A stretch of 38,970 nt of DNA from DAOTUB01 sp034437455 (lineage in GTDB: Bacteria > Chloroflexota > Anaerolineae > B4-G1): the NCBI GenBank assembly GCA_034437455.1, contig DAOTUB010000207.1, positions 1-38,970 on the forward strand, in the 5' to 3' direction. The notes under the pieces are model-generated. The model saw nothing but the letters and a program-made list of their open reading frames with translations. It searched no databases and had not been told where the DNA came from. Below are positions 24,773-32,845 of the stretch, one piece after another. A program made the translations under genes and the position numbers. Each line of letters starts with the position of its first letter. The first letter of the stretch is position 1.

Positions 24773-26391
24773 CGTCGCACCCTGTAGAGAGATATATCCC
24801 CTTGCTTGAACACACGCTCCAGGTACTCACTGCGGTTCGGGTCGAACCCGCCCAACGCCCTCTCCTGGGGGCCGTGGAGGACATACCGGATGTCGTACTG
24901 GCGCAGAAAAGCCACGCGCCAGGCATCCGTCACGGCGGCGTCGAAGAAGGTCTGTACCTGCGCCTCCCGCTCCAGCCAATTCGGCGTCTCGGCCCAGTGG
25001 CCGAGAAAGACGCGGCAGCCCGTCCAGGTCGGGATGAGATTGCCGGTCTCGTAGGAGGCCAGCACCGTCTCATCCCAGGCTAGGTTATCGCCCATCCAGT
25101 CGAAAGCGGCCATCCGGTCAGCCGAGTGGAAATATTTCGGCGCCCGCGCCCACACCGTGATGCTGGCCGAACTGACCAGGTAGAGGTTGGATAACCAGGT
25201 CAAGACGATCAATAAGTTGCGCGCCAGCCAGACGGCGCGCCGACGCGGGTATCCCCGGAGAGCCAGCGCGCGCACCGGGCGACTGCGCGCCACAGCGGGC
25301 AGCACACAACGATGCAATCCCACAGCCGCCAGCAGGCTGATGGGGATGTGCACCCCTTCGAGCAGCCGCCGCTGCAAATTGAATGGGACGTACGCCAACG
25401 AAAAAGCGACCACCACCCAGGAGATGAGAAACCATCCCCGTCGGTCTCGACGCCGGCCCGACTCAACGATTCCCGCCAACGCCAATGGTATCAAAATTCC
25501 ATACCCCGACAAAAAGTAACGCGGCGGAGGGGAAAGCATAATAGCCTGGCTCCAAGACGAGAGCACCGGATCGGCGCGAAAGGCAAGCAGAAAATATATC
25601 CCCGCGACACACGAACCACACGCAATCGGTAACCCGCCTACTGCCCAACGTCGAGGGAAACGACGGTCGCTTACCCACAGCACAAGCCCATAGAGCGCCA
25701 ATATCCCCCCCACGTTCAGCACCAACGTCGGATGCACAAAAGTCGCGATAAAAGCCGCCGCTCCGCCCGTCAACAGGTAACCGGGCCGCGGGTTTGCATC
25801 GTAGGCCAACGCGGCCCCAAAAGCGATCAGCAGTGCCGCCCACGCCAGTGTGAAATGAGGAAACGTCAAAATGCTAAAGAAGGTATACGCCTCCAGGAAC
25901 CAGAAATCGAGCGGCGAGATGCCACCAGGGGCGGTCGGCCCAATCATCTCGCTGAGCCAACCCAACCCCGAAGAGAGTGCCACCAGCCAAAGGGCCGTCC
26001 AGCACACGGTGCGCCGAGGCAGACAGAAACAGGCAAAACGATACACGATCAACAAAAGCAGCAAGCCACAGAGCGCCCGCGCTCCGTGATAGACGACCAG
26101 CAGCGGCAACCCCGTCCATCGCACCAGGTGGCCCAACACCGTGTAAAAAGTATACATCCACACGCCCCGCTGTGGTTCGGGAGTGTAGAGCGAGATGAAT
26201 CGTAGATCTCCTCGCATCCCTTGCTGCATCACCGCCAGGTAAGAATTGGAATCCACCAGATCAAAGACGAATCCACCAAAGATCTGATCCTCCGTCTGGA
26301 CGATCCCGCCCACAACATAAGGCGCCAGCGATAGTCCTACCACCGCCAATGCTATCACGGCTGCCTTCCAAGGCGCCCTGGACGCAGTCAC
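24769..26391 (-). CDS. Polytopic membrane protein, GT-C-like, paralogue of 20456-22012
   Basis: 540 residues with a GTG start at 26391 overlapping the previous stop (GTGA). Its architecture and many blocks match the gene at 20456-22012 (see there). Here the first loop is 'DLVDSNSYLAVMQQGMRGDL', the late motif is 'NLQRRLLEGVHIPISLLAAV', and the C-terminal domain reads 'VLASYETGNLIPTWTGCRVF', 'GHWAETPNW' and 'YVLHGPQERALGG', ending 'GDISLYRVRR'. The TM core is predicted at about eleven segments. It sits between a GT39-like gene and the 23228 gene with four-base overlaps on both sides, so it is made with them. I infer a related reaction to the other membrane transferases. Confidence 0.72.
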   Translation of the reverse strand: MTASRAPWKAAVIALAVVGLSLAPYVVGGIVQTEDQIFGGFVFDLVDSNSYLAVMQQGMRGDLRFISLYTPEPQRGVWMYTFYTVLGHLVRWTGLPLLVVYHGARALCGLLLLLIVYRFACFCLPRRTVCWTALWLVALSSGLGWLSEMIGPTAPGGISPLDFWFLEAYTFFSILTFPHFTLAWAALLIAFGAALAYDANPRPGYLLTGGAAAFIATFVHPTLVLNVGGILALYGLVLWVSDRRFPRRWAVGGLPIACGSCVAGIYFLLAFRADPVLSSWSQAIMLSPPPRYFLSGYGILIPLALAGIVESGRRRDRRGWFLISWVVVAFSLAYVPFNLQRRLLEGVHIPISLLAAVGLHRCVLPAVARSRPVRALALRGYPRRRAVWLARNLLIVLTWLSNLYLVSSASITVWARAPKYFHSADRMAAFDWMGDNLAWDETVLASYETGNLIPTWTGCRVFLGHWAETPNWLEREAQVQTFFDAAVTDAWRVAFLRQYDIRYVLHGPQERALGGFDPNRSEYLERVFKQGDISLYRVRR

Positions 26392-27965
26392 CTTCCCTCC
26401 CTCTCCCCCTCGAAGAGAATCACGCTCAGATCGTTAAAGCTACGTCGATCGGTCTCCTGATAACGCTCCTTCAGCCACTCCAGGTCAGGATGCACACCCC
26501 CCAGCTCCTCGATCTCGCGCTCGAAAACAACGAGCCACACAGTGTGCGCCCCACCCACCGCCTCGGTGATGGTGGGCGTGGCAAAGATGCCCAACGCCTC
26601 CTGGGTGGGACCGGCCAGGGTATCCTGCGGCGAGCCGGGCGGATCGGCCAGAAAATCGCCGGACAAATCCGGGGCATAGGTTTGCATCGGGAAATAGGTG
26701 AGCTTGTTGGTATGCACCACAGCGTCGCCAGGATCGACGCGGGCCTGTAAATAAGCCGCCGCCTCCTGGAACGACGGGCGAGGGAAACCGGCGTAGGTAT
26801 AGTGGATTCCCAGCGATCCAACCGTGCTCGCCGCCAGCAGCACGATCAATCCCAGGCGGAGAGGTCGTGGAAGCCTCCCCCGACTGAGCAGCCACCCTAC
26901 CGCCACCAGGTAGAAGAGGGCCGAAGGAAGCAACGCACGCTCCAGGTAGAGGGGCCGCCATTGAGAGATCAACAGCAGTGACAAAACCGGCATCCAACAG
27001 AGCCAAAGAAACCAACCGGCCCGCGAGCGCGTTCGCCAGACCCGCAGAGCCAGCAGCGCCAGGAGAACCAAGCTCGTAAAGAGCGCCAAGCCCAGCAACC
27101 AGACCGGAGCAGGCTCGTAGAAAGTCAAGACCGGGAGCATTACGGCGCGGATGACCTCCTCTGCGCCAGGCGACGTCAACCAGTACCCCTGCCCCACAAA
27201 GCCCAACTGTCCTGGCAACACCCCCACCAACCAGGGGCCGAAGAGAGCCAGTATGATCAGGTCGGCCAGGACGACTTTCAGAAGATAGCGCCGCCACCGA
27301 CGACGGGCCACAACTAACAAGTTGAGGGCCAGGACAACGAACGCTCCCAAGTTGTGAGCATAGAGGGTGAGAACAGCTCCCACCACGTAGAGCGCCCACC
27401 ACTTCCAACGGTCAAAAAACAAATAAACTAATCGGCAACGGCCGTCCTGCTCCTCTGCTCCCCTGCTCCCCTGCTCCTCCGTTTCTTTCTCTAATGCCCG
27501 CAGCAGCCCCCATGCCGCCGTCACTGCCGCCAGGCCCAGGAAGGCATACATCCGGGCTTCCTGAGAATAGGCGACGTGGAAAGGATGTACCGCTGCCAGC
27601 AATCCCGCCGCCAGACCCGCGCGCGGCGCGCGGCAGTCGAAACACCAGGCTGCCAGTCGCCACAACAGCGCCACCGTAACCATCCCCAGGATCACAGAGA
27701 GAAAGCGAACTGCCAGAGGAGACCGACCCACCAGCCCCATCCAGCCGTGGAGGAGAAAATAGTAGAGCAGAGGGTGAACGTCGGCTGCTCCAGCCCCCTC
27801 CACCGGCGTCACTGTCCCATAGATCATCCCCACGGGATCCAGGGAAGCATAGAGAACGGCGAATGCCTCATCGTACCAGAGGGCGCGTCCCTGGATACGG
27901 CCCATTCGCAGGCCAAAGGCGAGCAGGAAAAGCAGAATCACCAGATATCGCTGTTTTATTCTCAC
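26388..27965 (-). CDS. GT39-family (PMT-like) membrane glycosyltransferase
   Basis: 525 residues. GTG 27965 is chosen because GGAGGAAAG precedes it and it overlaps the upstream stop (GTGA); the frame open to 28247 is a shadow. Near the N-terminus 'IQGRALWYDEAFAVLYASL' has the acidic pair (D-E) of GT39/PMT enzymes, followed by 'DVHPLLYYFLLHGWMGLVGRSPLAVRFLSVILG' and 'VHPFHVAYSQEARMYAFL', which are typical family blocks. About ten membrane segments are present. A charged loop EKETEEQGSRGAEEQDGR is encoded by a simple repeat at 27445-27481. It ends 'SVILFEGEREGR'. It transfers a sugar from a polyprenyl carrier to an unknown acceptor on the outer face of the membrane. Confidence 0.85.
   Translation of the reverse strand: MRIKQRYLVILLFLLAFGLRMGRIQGRALWYDEAFAVLYASLDPVGMIYGTVTPVEGAGAADVHPLLYYFLLHGWMGLVGRSPLAVRFLSVILGMVTVALLWRLAAWCFDCRAPRAGLAAGLLAAVHPFHVAYSQEARMYAFLGLAAVTAAWGLLRALEKETEEQGSRGAEEQDGRCRLVYLFFDRWKWWALYVVGAVLTLYAHNLGAFVVLALNLLVVARRRWRRYLLKVVLADLIILALFGPWLVGVLPGQLGFVGQGYWLTSPGAEEVIRAVMLPVLTFYEPAPVWLLGLALFTSLVLLALLALRVWRTRSRAGWFLWLCWMPVLSLLLISQWRPLYLERALLPSALFYLVAVGWLLSRGRLPRPLRLGLIVLLAASTVGSLGIHYTYAGFPRPSFQEAAAYLQARVDPGDAVVHTNKLTYFPMQTYAPDLSGDFLADPPGSPQDTLAGPTQEALGIFATPTITEAVGGAHTVWLVVFEREIEELGGVHPDLEWLKERYQETDRRSFNDLSVILFEGEREGR
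27445..27481. repeat. CTGCTCCCCTGCTCC-type tandem repeat in coding sequence
   Basis: Roughly four degenerate units of CCTGCTCC(C/T) in tandem. On the minus strand they encode EEQGSRGAEEQ in a loop of the GT39-like protein. The type is common as an interspersed simple repeat. It is not a CRISPR array. Confidence 0.7.
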
Positions 27966-28786
27966 CTTTCCTCCCACGCTATCACCGCCAGCGGCACGAT
28001 CAGCCAGGGCGTGAACGCCCGCCACCAGAGGGATAATCCCACGGCTATCCACGAAAGCGGGACCAGCAGCCAGGGCGGCGCGGTGTCCAGCAGCGCCAGG
28101 AGCGTGTAGAACATCCCCGAAGGATTGGCCAGGGCGGCGGCGGCCCACCCGACCGGTCGAGACTGGAAAAGCCCCCAGACAAACACCACCACCGCGAGCG
28201 TCAGGAGCAGCGGCCAGGCTTCCGGAACGTGCCGCTCCAGGCTCCACAGACCCGGCGCGTTACCCCGGGCCGACGCGTCCAGCGATGGGATCGCAGCCCG
28301 CCAGCGCAGCGGCCAGGTGGGATCGAGAGGGAGCAACCCACCCCACAATACCGCCGTCATTCCACCCCACATCGCCAGTGTCCGCCGATCCTCTCGCAAC
28401 CACCGCCAAAGCGTCCACGGCAGCATGATAAAGGCCGTCTGCGGCTTGAGCGTGATCACCGCTGCGGCCAGCGCCGACCGCCAACCGGCGCTCAACCGGG
28501 AGCCCAGCGCCCACAACACCAGGTCCACCTGCCCGGAGGAGAAGATGTGCAGGAGAGGAAAATAGAGCGCCCACGCCACCGCCCGCCTTCGCAGCATCCA
28601 GCCCAGGAGAGCCAGGTTGAACGCGAGCCACATCCAGAAGGCCGTCTGACGGGGCAGCGCGGCCAGGAGCGCGAAAAAGTACGCTACCGGCAAGGGGTAG
28701 AAAAAGCCGCCCACGCGATAGGGATCCTGCCCGAGCCACACGGCCCGTCCGGCCTGCCAGAGAATGCCAAAATCGTATCCGCCCAT
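27962..28786 (-). CDS. GT87-like membrane protein (274 aa)
   Basis: ATG 28786 shares its A with the TGA of the upstream gene (TGATG), with GAGGAG just before it. The longer frame to 28897 is a shadow inside that gene. 'GGYDFGILWQAGRAVWLGQDPYRVGGFFYPLPVAYFFALLAAL' is the GT87 first outer loop lying at the very N-terminus, so this protein lacks the usual first membrane helix; 'SSGQVDLVLWALGS' and 'AAAVITLKPQTAFIMLPW' give the GQ..L and KPQ signature. It is shorter than the neighbour GT87 (406). The missing N-terminal helix may mean it works as a partner of the directly upstream GT87 or is a decaying copy. Confidence 0.72.
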   Translation of the reverse strand: MGGYDFGILWQAGRAVWLGQDPYRVGGFFYPLPVAYFFALLAALPRQTAFWMWLAFNLALLGWMLRRRAVAWALYFPLLHIFSSGQVDLVLWALGSRLSAGWRSALAAAVITLKPQTAFIMLPWTLWRWLREDRRTLAMWGGMTAVLWGGLLPLDPTWPLRWRAAIPSLDASARGNAPGLWSLERHVPEAWPLLLTLAVVVFVWGLFQSRPVGWAAAALANPSGMFYTLLALLDTAPPWLLVPLSWIAVGLSLWWRAFTPWLIVPLAVIAWEER

Positions 28787-30006
28787 CACTCCTCTACTCT
28801 CGAAAGCGCCTGCACGACCAACATCAACAAGGGGAAAGGCAAATAGATCAGGGCGGTCTCGCGGCTGCCCTGCACGGTGGCGAGAAAAATGACCCACTGC
28901 CCCACGAGCAGCGCGACCTCAATTCCCACCACCGCCAGCCTCCCTTGCCGGCCAAGTTTCTCCTGAAGCCTGGTGAACCAGGCGAACAGAGGCAAGAGGA
29001 GCATGGTGTAATGCGTCGTGGCGGTGCGGGGGACGATAAAGTGAGTGAGAATGAGCAGCAGTCCCGTCGTCCAGAGGAAGCCGCCCCACTCTGCCCATCG
29101 CCCTCGCCAGGCCTCCAGCAGCGCGTAGAGAGCGAACGCCCCCACGCCGACCGCCTCCGCCACTGGCCCCAACTGCAAGAAATGGCGCGTCACGATCCAG
29201 GTCAACGAGCGGTAGTTCAATCCCCCCGCCACAACGTCATAGTTGCGCACGCCCTCCAGAAAATCCATCAGCCAGGTGGGCACCAGCAAGAATGAGACTC
29301 CCGCCAGCAGAGCCACCGCCAGTCCGAATCCCCTCCAGACCCTCCAGCGTCGCCGCCAGGCAGCCCACCACAGGATCCACGGGATCAGGAGAAAGCTCAT
29401 CTGTGGTTTGATGGTAGCGACAGCCAGCAGCGCCCCGACCAGATCGTCTCGCTCCTCCATCAGCGCCCACAGGGACGCCGCCAGCGCCAGGAAAACCAGC
29501 GTCGCCATCTGCCCCAGGAGGATCGCGCGGGCGTGGGGATAGTTGAACATGGCCCACACCAGCGTGCCCCCCCACAGCCAGGCAGGAGGCCGCCAGCGGG
29601 CGACCCGAGCCGTCATCGCTACCCCCGCCAGCAGCGCGTAGAGCATCACCGTCATCCAGATCGCCTGGACGAGCGGATAGGCGCGGATGAAACAGAGCGG
29701 CCAGAAGAAAAATAGGGTGTAGAGCGGGTACGAAAAAGCCGCCAGATCCTCGCCGGGTTGGGCTGGCCGATCGTACATACCGATCTGCGTCCGCAGGGTG
29801 ACCGCTTCCGAATAGGGATTCTCGCCCGTCCATAAGAGGGCGCAACCGTTCGACCAGCGGGCGTAGAAATCATTCCCGCCGGGGAAATGGGAGGTAAAGA
29901 CGCGGTAGGTGAGCCAACTCTGGCCAACCGCCAGGATCAAAACAAGAAGGGCGAACAAAAGCCACGCCAACCAGCGCGGGAATTCCCGCGGCAACTTCCC
30001 TCTCAT
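28786..30006 (-). CDS. GT87-family membrane glycosyltransferase
   Basis: 406 residues, full length. It has an N-terminal basic stretch, a first membrane helix (~13-32), then the outer loop 'FPGGNDFYARWSNGCALLWTGENPYSEA' with the conserved Asp-Phe. 'AAFSYPLYTLFFFWPLCFI', 'RAILLGQMATLVFLALAASLWALMEERDDLVGALLAVATIKPQMSFLLIPW' (GQ...L, KPQ) and a C-terminal region with 'THFIVPRTATTHYTMLLLPLF' follow. Its start overlaps the preceding gene by four bases (ATGA) and its stop overlaps the next start by one base, so it is tightly coupled within the operon. The neighbouring pair of GT87 genes is unusual. Confidence 0.87.
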   Translation of the reverse strand: MRGKLPREFPRWLAWLLFALLVLILAVGQSWLTYRVFTSHFPGGNDFYARWSNGCALLWTGENPYSEAVTLRTQIGMYDRPAQPGEDLAAFSYPLYTLFFFWPLCFIRAYPLVQAIWMTVMLYALLAGVAMTARVARWRPPAWLWGGTLVWAMFNYPHARAILLGQMATLVFLALAASLWALMEERDDLVGALLAVATIKPQMSFLLIPWILWWAAWRRRWRVWRGFGLAVALLAGVSFLLVPTWLMDFLEGVRNYDVVAGGLNYRSLTWIVTRHFLQLGPVAEAVGVGAFALYALLEAWRGRWAEWGGFLWTTGLLLILTHFIVPRTATTHYTMLLLPLFAWFTRLQEKLGRQGRLAVVGIEVALLVGQWVIFLATVQGSRETALIYLPFPLLMLVVQALSRVEE

Positions 30007-32093
30007 GGGACCTGCTCCAGCCGGTACAGTTCGTAGGTGGAGCCAAAATCCTCCACGAGCATCAGGTGCGTGGTCGCCAGTTCATCCAACACGCACAGAT
30101 CGTCTAGAGTCACCGGATCGAACTTTGCCTCAAAGATATGTTCCAATCCAACCCGATAGAGCAACACGTGGGTGACGCCATCGGCACGCCAGGCGGCGGC
30201 GATGGCGTCGGCATCGTAGCCGTAGAGGTGAGTCGTGTGCAGCCAGCGGTCCAACAATGCGTCGGGCCGACAGTCCACCGCGCAGTGATAACTCCGCGGC
30301 TCCCATAGAAACAGCACAACGGCATCCGCGGCAAGCTCCTCGTTTATCCGCTCCACGGCGACATAGTACCACCCCAACCGCCGGGCCAGGAAATCCTCCT
30401 CGCTCTCAAACCCCATCAGCACCCTCAACGGCTGCCCCTGGGCGGCGGAAAGGAACGCGCTTACCAATGTCAGCGTCAGCACCCCCACGAGAATCACCCG
30501 CGCCAGCCAGCCCACGTCAAAGGGGCGACGTGGAAGTCTCTGCAACGCCTCCACCGCCGCGCCGGCCATCAACGCCAACAATCCAAAGGCAGGGAAGAGG
30601 AGACGGGTCTGGAGCAACAGCGCGGTGCGAGCCAGGCCCCACAGCCAGAAGCCGTAGAGCACGCTGCAAAAGGCCAGCGCCGCCAGCAGCCACCGGCGAT
30701 GCGGCGGACACACAACGTCCGGCGGGCGAATCCGTCGCCAGGTCAGCAGCAGCAAGGGGAGAAAGGCAAGGAAGAGGGGGCCGATGGTAGCCGAGTACCC
30801 TTGCGCACCCTCCACTCCCCAGACCGTCGCATCCCAGAACGCGGTGAGGAGCTTCCAGGGCGCGGTGTAGGCCAGGCCCGTGCCGGGTCGATCGTACCAC
30901 CAGGCGCGCCACTGATCCCAGTGGATGCCGCCGAAAAAAAATGGATACATCGGATTGCCGGTGAGCAGGAAATTCTTGAGCAGCCAGGGAGACCAGACGA
31001 GCAGAGCGACGCCGCCCAGCAGCAGTAGATGGCGGATTGCGGATGGCAGGTTGCGGATTTGAGAGATGAACAGCGTCGCTGCAAGAGCGGGTAGCACGGC
31101 TAACGCAGTGTATTTGGTGGAGAGGGCCAGACCCGCCAAGGCTCCGCTCAGGATCAGCCAACGGACGTTGTGTGTCCGCCGCCGCTCCTGTGAATCACCC
31201 TCCGTGTGGTGGCGAGGGCCACCACACGACATCGCGCAGAAGCGGAACAGTGCGAAGAAAGCCAGGGTCGCGTAAAGCAACAACACCAGATCCACGTAGG
31301 GCCAGCCCGCCAGCAAGACGATAGAGGATGCCGAGAGCAACACCGCCGCCGCCAACCAACCCGCCGCGCCGCCCAACCATCGTCGCCCGGCGGCCACCAG
31401 GCCCAACACAGCCAGCAGGCCGCAGCACCAATGGATCGCCGCAGCCGCCCGCTCCCCGGCCAATCCGATCCCCCAGGCAAAGAGTATCTCCACCAGTTGC
31501 GGAAAGCCCAGGTAGGGCAGATCCAACGGATGGGAGATCTGGCCCGCCGCCAGGTAGAGCTTGGGGCCGGTCAGGTGGTAGACCAGGCCATCCCAGGCGA
31601 TGGGAGGGGCCAGCGCCCAGAGCAGAGCGATGGCCAACGTCAGCCCGCAGTAGGCAGCGAGCAGTTTCTCAAAGCGATCTCTGGGTTGCCAGGCTCGGTC
31701 CATCCAGCTCGCCCGCAGCGCCAGCCACAGCGGGCGAGCAGTTACCGCCAGCCCCACCGCCGTCAGCAGCCACAGCAGCCAGGATCGCAACAACCCCACC
31801 GCTCCCAGCGCCAGCCCCGCCAGAGAGATGCATCCCAACCCCACTGCCGCCGCCCAAACCAGCCGCTCAGCCGGGGCCAGATCCAATCCCCGCAGCAGAT
31901 ACAAACCGATGCCGGTTCCCAACAGCGTCACCAACCCCGCGCCGACCAGTCCGGCAAAGGTCCGCCCCAGCGCCAGAATGTTGGATGCCGTGAACGGTTT
32001 GTGAGCCACGTGGTAGATCGCCACAACCACAGCGATCCAGAGCAGAGCCGTCACCGTCGCCAGCATCCTCTGCCCCCCACGTTGCTCACTCAT
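30003..32093 (-). CDS. Phospholipid-carrier-dependent glycosyltransferase-like membrane protein
   Basis: 696 residues with about thirteen membrane segments, related to the gene at 17526-19421. The catalytic loop reads 'PPIAWDGLVYHLTGPKLYLAAG', followed by 'LGFPQLVEILFAWGIGL' and 'LSTKYTALAVLPALAATLF'. The C-terminal extracytoplasmic part includes 'ADAVVLFLWEPRSYHCAVDC', 'ADGVTHVLLYRVGLEHIFEA' and ends 'STYELYRLEQVP'. Two hydrophilic stretches (CAMSCGGPRHHTEGDSQERR and IRNLPSAIRHLL) are encoded by a palindrome (31203-31228) and a simple repeat (31028-31062). ATG 32093 lies 21 bases after the S51-like stop. GGGAG is a little far upstream (10 bases). Confidence 0.77.
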   Translation of the reverse strand: MSEQRGGQRMLATVTALLWIAVVVAIYHVAHKPFTASNILALGRTFAGLVGAGLVTLLGTGIGLYLLRGLDLAPAERLVWAAAVGLGCISLAGLALGAVGLLRSWLLWLLTAVGLAVTARPLWLALRASWMDRAWQPRDRFEKLLAAYCGLTLAIALLWALAPPIAWDGLVYHLTGPKLYLAAGQISHPLDLPYLGFPQLVEILFAWGIGLAGERAAAAIHWCCGLLAVLGLVAAGRRWLGGAAGWLAAAVLLSASSIVLLAGWPYVDLVLLLYATLAFFALFRFCAMSCGGPRHHTEGDSQERRRTHNVRWLILSGALAGLALSTKYTALAVLPALAATLFISQIRNLPSAIRHLLLLGGVALLVWSPWLLKNFLLTGNPMYPFFFGGIHWDQWRAWWYDRPGTGLAYTAPWKLLTAFWDATVWGVEGAQGYSATIGPLFLAFLPLLLLTWRRIRPPDVVCPPHRRWLLAALAFCSVLYGFWLWGLARTALLLQTRLLFPAFGLLALMAGAAVEALQRLPRRPFDVGWLARVILVGVLTLTLVSAFLSAAQGQPLRVLMGFESEEDFLARRLGWYYVAVERINEELAADAVVLFLWEPRSYHCAVDCRPDALLDRWLHTTHLYGYDADAIAAAWRADGVTHVLLYRVGLEHIFEAKFDPVTLDDLCVLDELATTHLMLVEDFGSTYELYRLEQVP
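30701..30721. repeat. 21-bp inverted repeat, copy 1
   Basis: GCGGCGGACACACAACGTCC plus G. It is a perfect inverted copy of 31162-31182, 440 bases away in the same gene. In copy 1 the minus strand encodes PPDVVCPP-type residues. Confidence 0.8.
31028..31062. repeat. GGATTGCGGAT-type simple repeat in coding sequence
   Basis: Tandem GCGGATTGCGGAT and GGTTGCGGATTT units, translated on the minus strand as IRNLPSAIRH within a membrane protein. It resembles simple repeats I have seen in many environmental genomes. Confidence 0.6.
31162..31182. repeat. 21-bp inverted repeat, copy 2
   Basis: Perfect reverse complement of 30701-30721. In this copy the minus-strand frame encodes RRRTHNVR, next to the palindrome at 31203-31228. 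Confidence 0.8.
31203..31228. repeat. 26-bp perfect palindrome inside coding sequence
   Basis: CGTGTGGTGGC (31203-31213), a 4-base loop GAGG and GCCACCACACG (31218-31228). It forms an 11-bp stem in DNA and mRNA and is translated in frame on the minus strand as part of a charged loop (SCGGPRHHTEG). Confidence 0.85.
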
Positions 32094-32114
32094 GAAACAT
32101 TTACTCCCTAATCC

Positions 32115-32840
32115 TCACTGTTGAAGTGGAGAAGAGAGCGACACACCGCCCAACACGACTGTGATCTGGTCGGGGCCCAAGCTCTCCACCTCGCCGGCAG
32201 GCCCCAGCGCCAGCGCCGATCGCTCAGGGATACCCAGCCCCATAGGATGATGACCCAGGCTGGCCGATTGTGCATTCAGGAGACCTTTCAATCGGCCAGC
32301 AGCCTCGGTCCCTGCAAAGTGAGGTTCTACGATGACGTCGGGCAGCCACCCCCAGCCAGGTTCGGCCCGCTTCGGGTTATCGGGGTCAGCGAGCCACGCG
32401 CCCAACACGATAGCCCCCGCGCCCATCCCCACGACCACCGCGCCATCTTCGAATGCCCGAGCCATTGCCTGCAACACCGGGCTGCCACGTAGCGCCCGCG
32501 CCAGGCCCACCGCGTCGGGACCATCGCTGACATAGATCAACCCCGCCTGTTCCAGCAGATGACAGTTTTCCTTATACTGCGCTCCGGCGGCATCAAAGAT
32601 GGGCACGACGTACCCGTTGGCGCCCCCCAGGTCTGCGTAATAGTCCAGCAGCGCCTCGCCTTTTGCGGTCGAGATACCGGCGGTGGGGAGCAAGGCCGTT
32701 GGCCGGTCGAGATCCGCCCAACCCAGGGCAGCGGCATCCACCTCTCCGGTCTCATTTTCCTCCCACCTGCCGCCGCCAGCCAGTATCAGCCAACCCGCGC
32801 CAGTACGCCATCGCAGAGGGCCTGCTTGTGTCAATCTCAT
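32115..32840 (-). CDS. S51/cyanophycinase-like protein lacking the nucleophile serine
   Basis: 241 residues of the class-I-glutaminase-like S51 family (cyanophycinase/peptidase E). The order fits: an N-terminal strand with glycine loop 'GWLILAGGG', 'PTALLPTAG', a GGDQ-like position here 'YVSDGPDAVGLARAL', the nucleophile elbow 'AVVVGMGAGAIVLGAW' and the histidine loop 'VIVEPHFAG...GRLKGLLN' (His174). The usual G-x-S-A-G elbow reads G138-M-G140-A-G, so Ser is Gly. The GGDQ loop is also changed. Hydrolase activity is unlikely; a binding or scaffold role is inferred. It follows the M20 gene by 5 bases and leads the membrane-transferase run. Confidence 0.8.
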   Translation of the reverse strand: MRLTQAGPLRWRTGAGWLILAGGGRWEENETGEVDAAALGWADLDRPTALLPTAGISTAKGEALLDYYADLGGANGYVVPIFDAAGAQYKENCHLLEQAGLIYVSDGPDAVGLARALRGSPVLQAMARAFEDGAVVVGMGAGAIVLGAWLADPDNPKRAEPGWGWLPDVIVEPHFAGTEAAGRLKGLLNAQSASLGHHPMGLGIPERSALALGPAGEVESLGPDQITVVLGGVSLSSPLQQ

Positions 32841-32845
32841 TCTCT

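Noticed and set aside
27445..27481. Possible CRISPR-like repeat array
   Set aside because: Units are short, degenerate and contiguous with no spacers, and they are translated in frame.
31206..32111. Long Gln/Arg/Pro-rich plus-strand frame
   Set aside because: The composition is what a Leu/Ala-rich membrane gene gives when read on the other strand.
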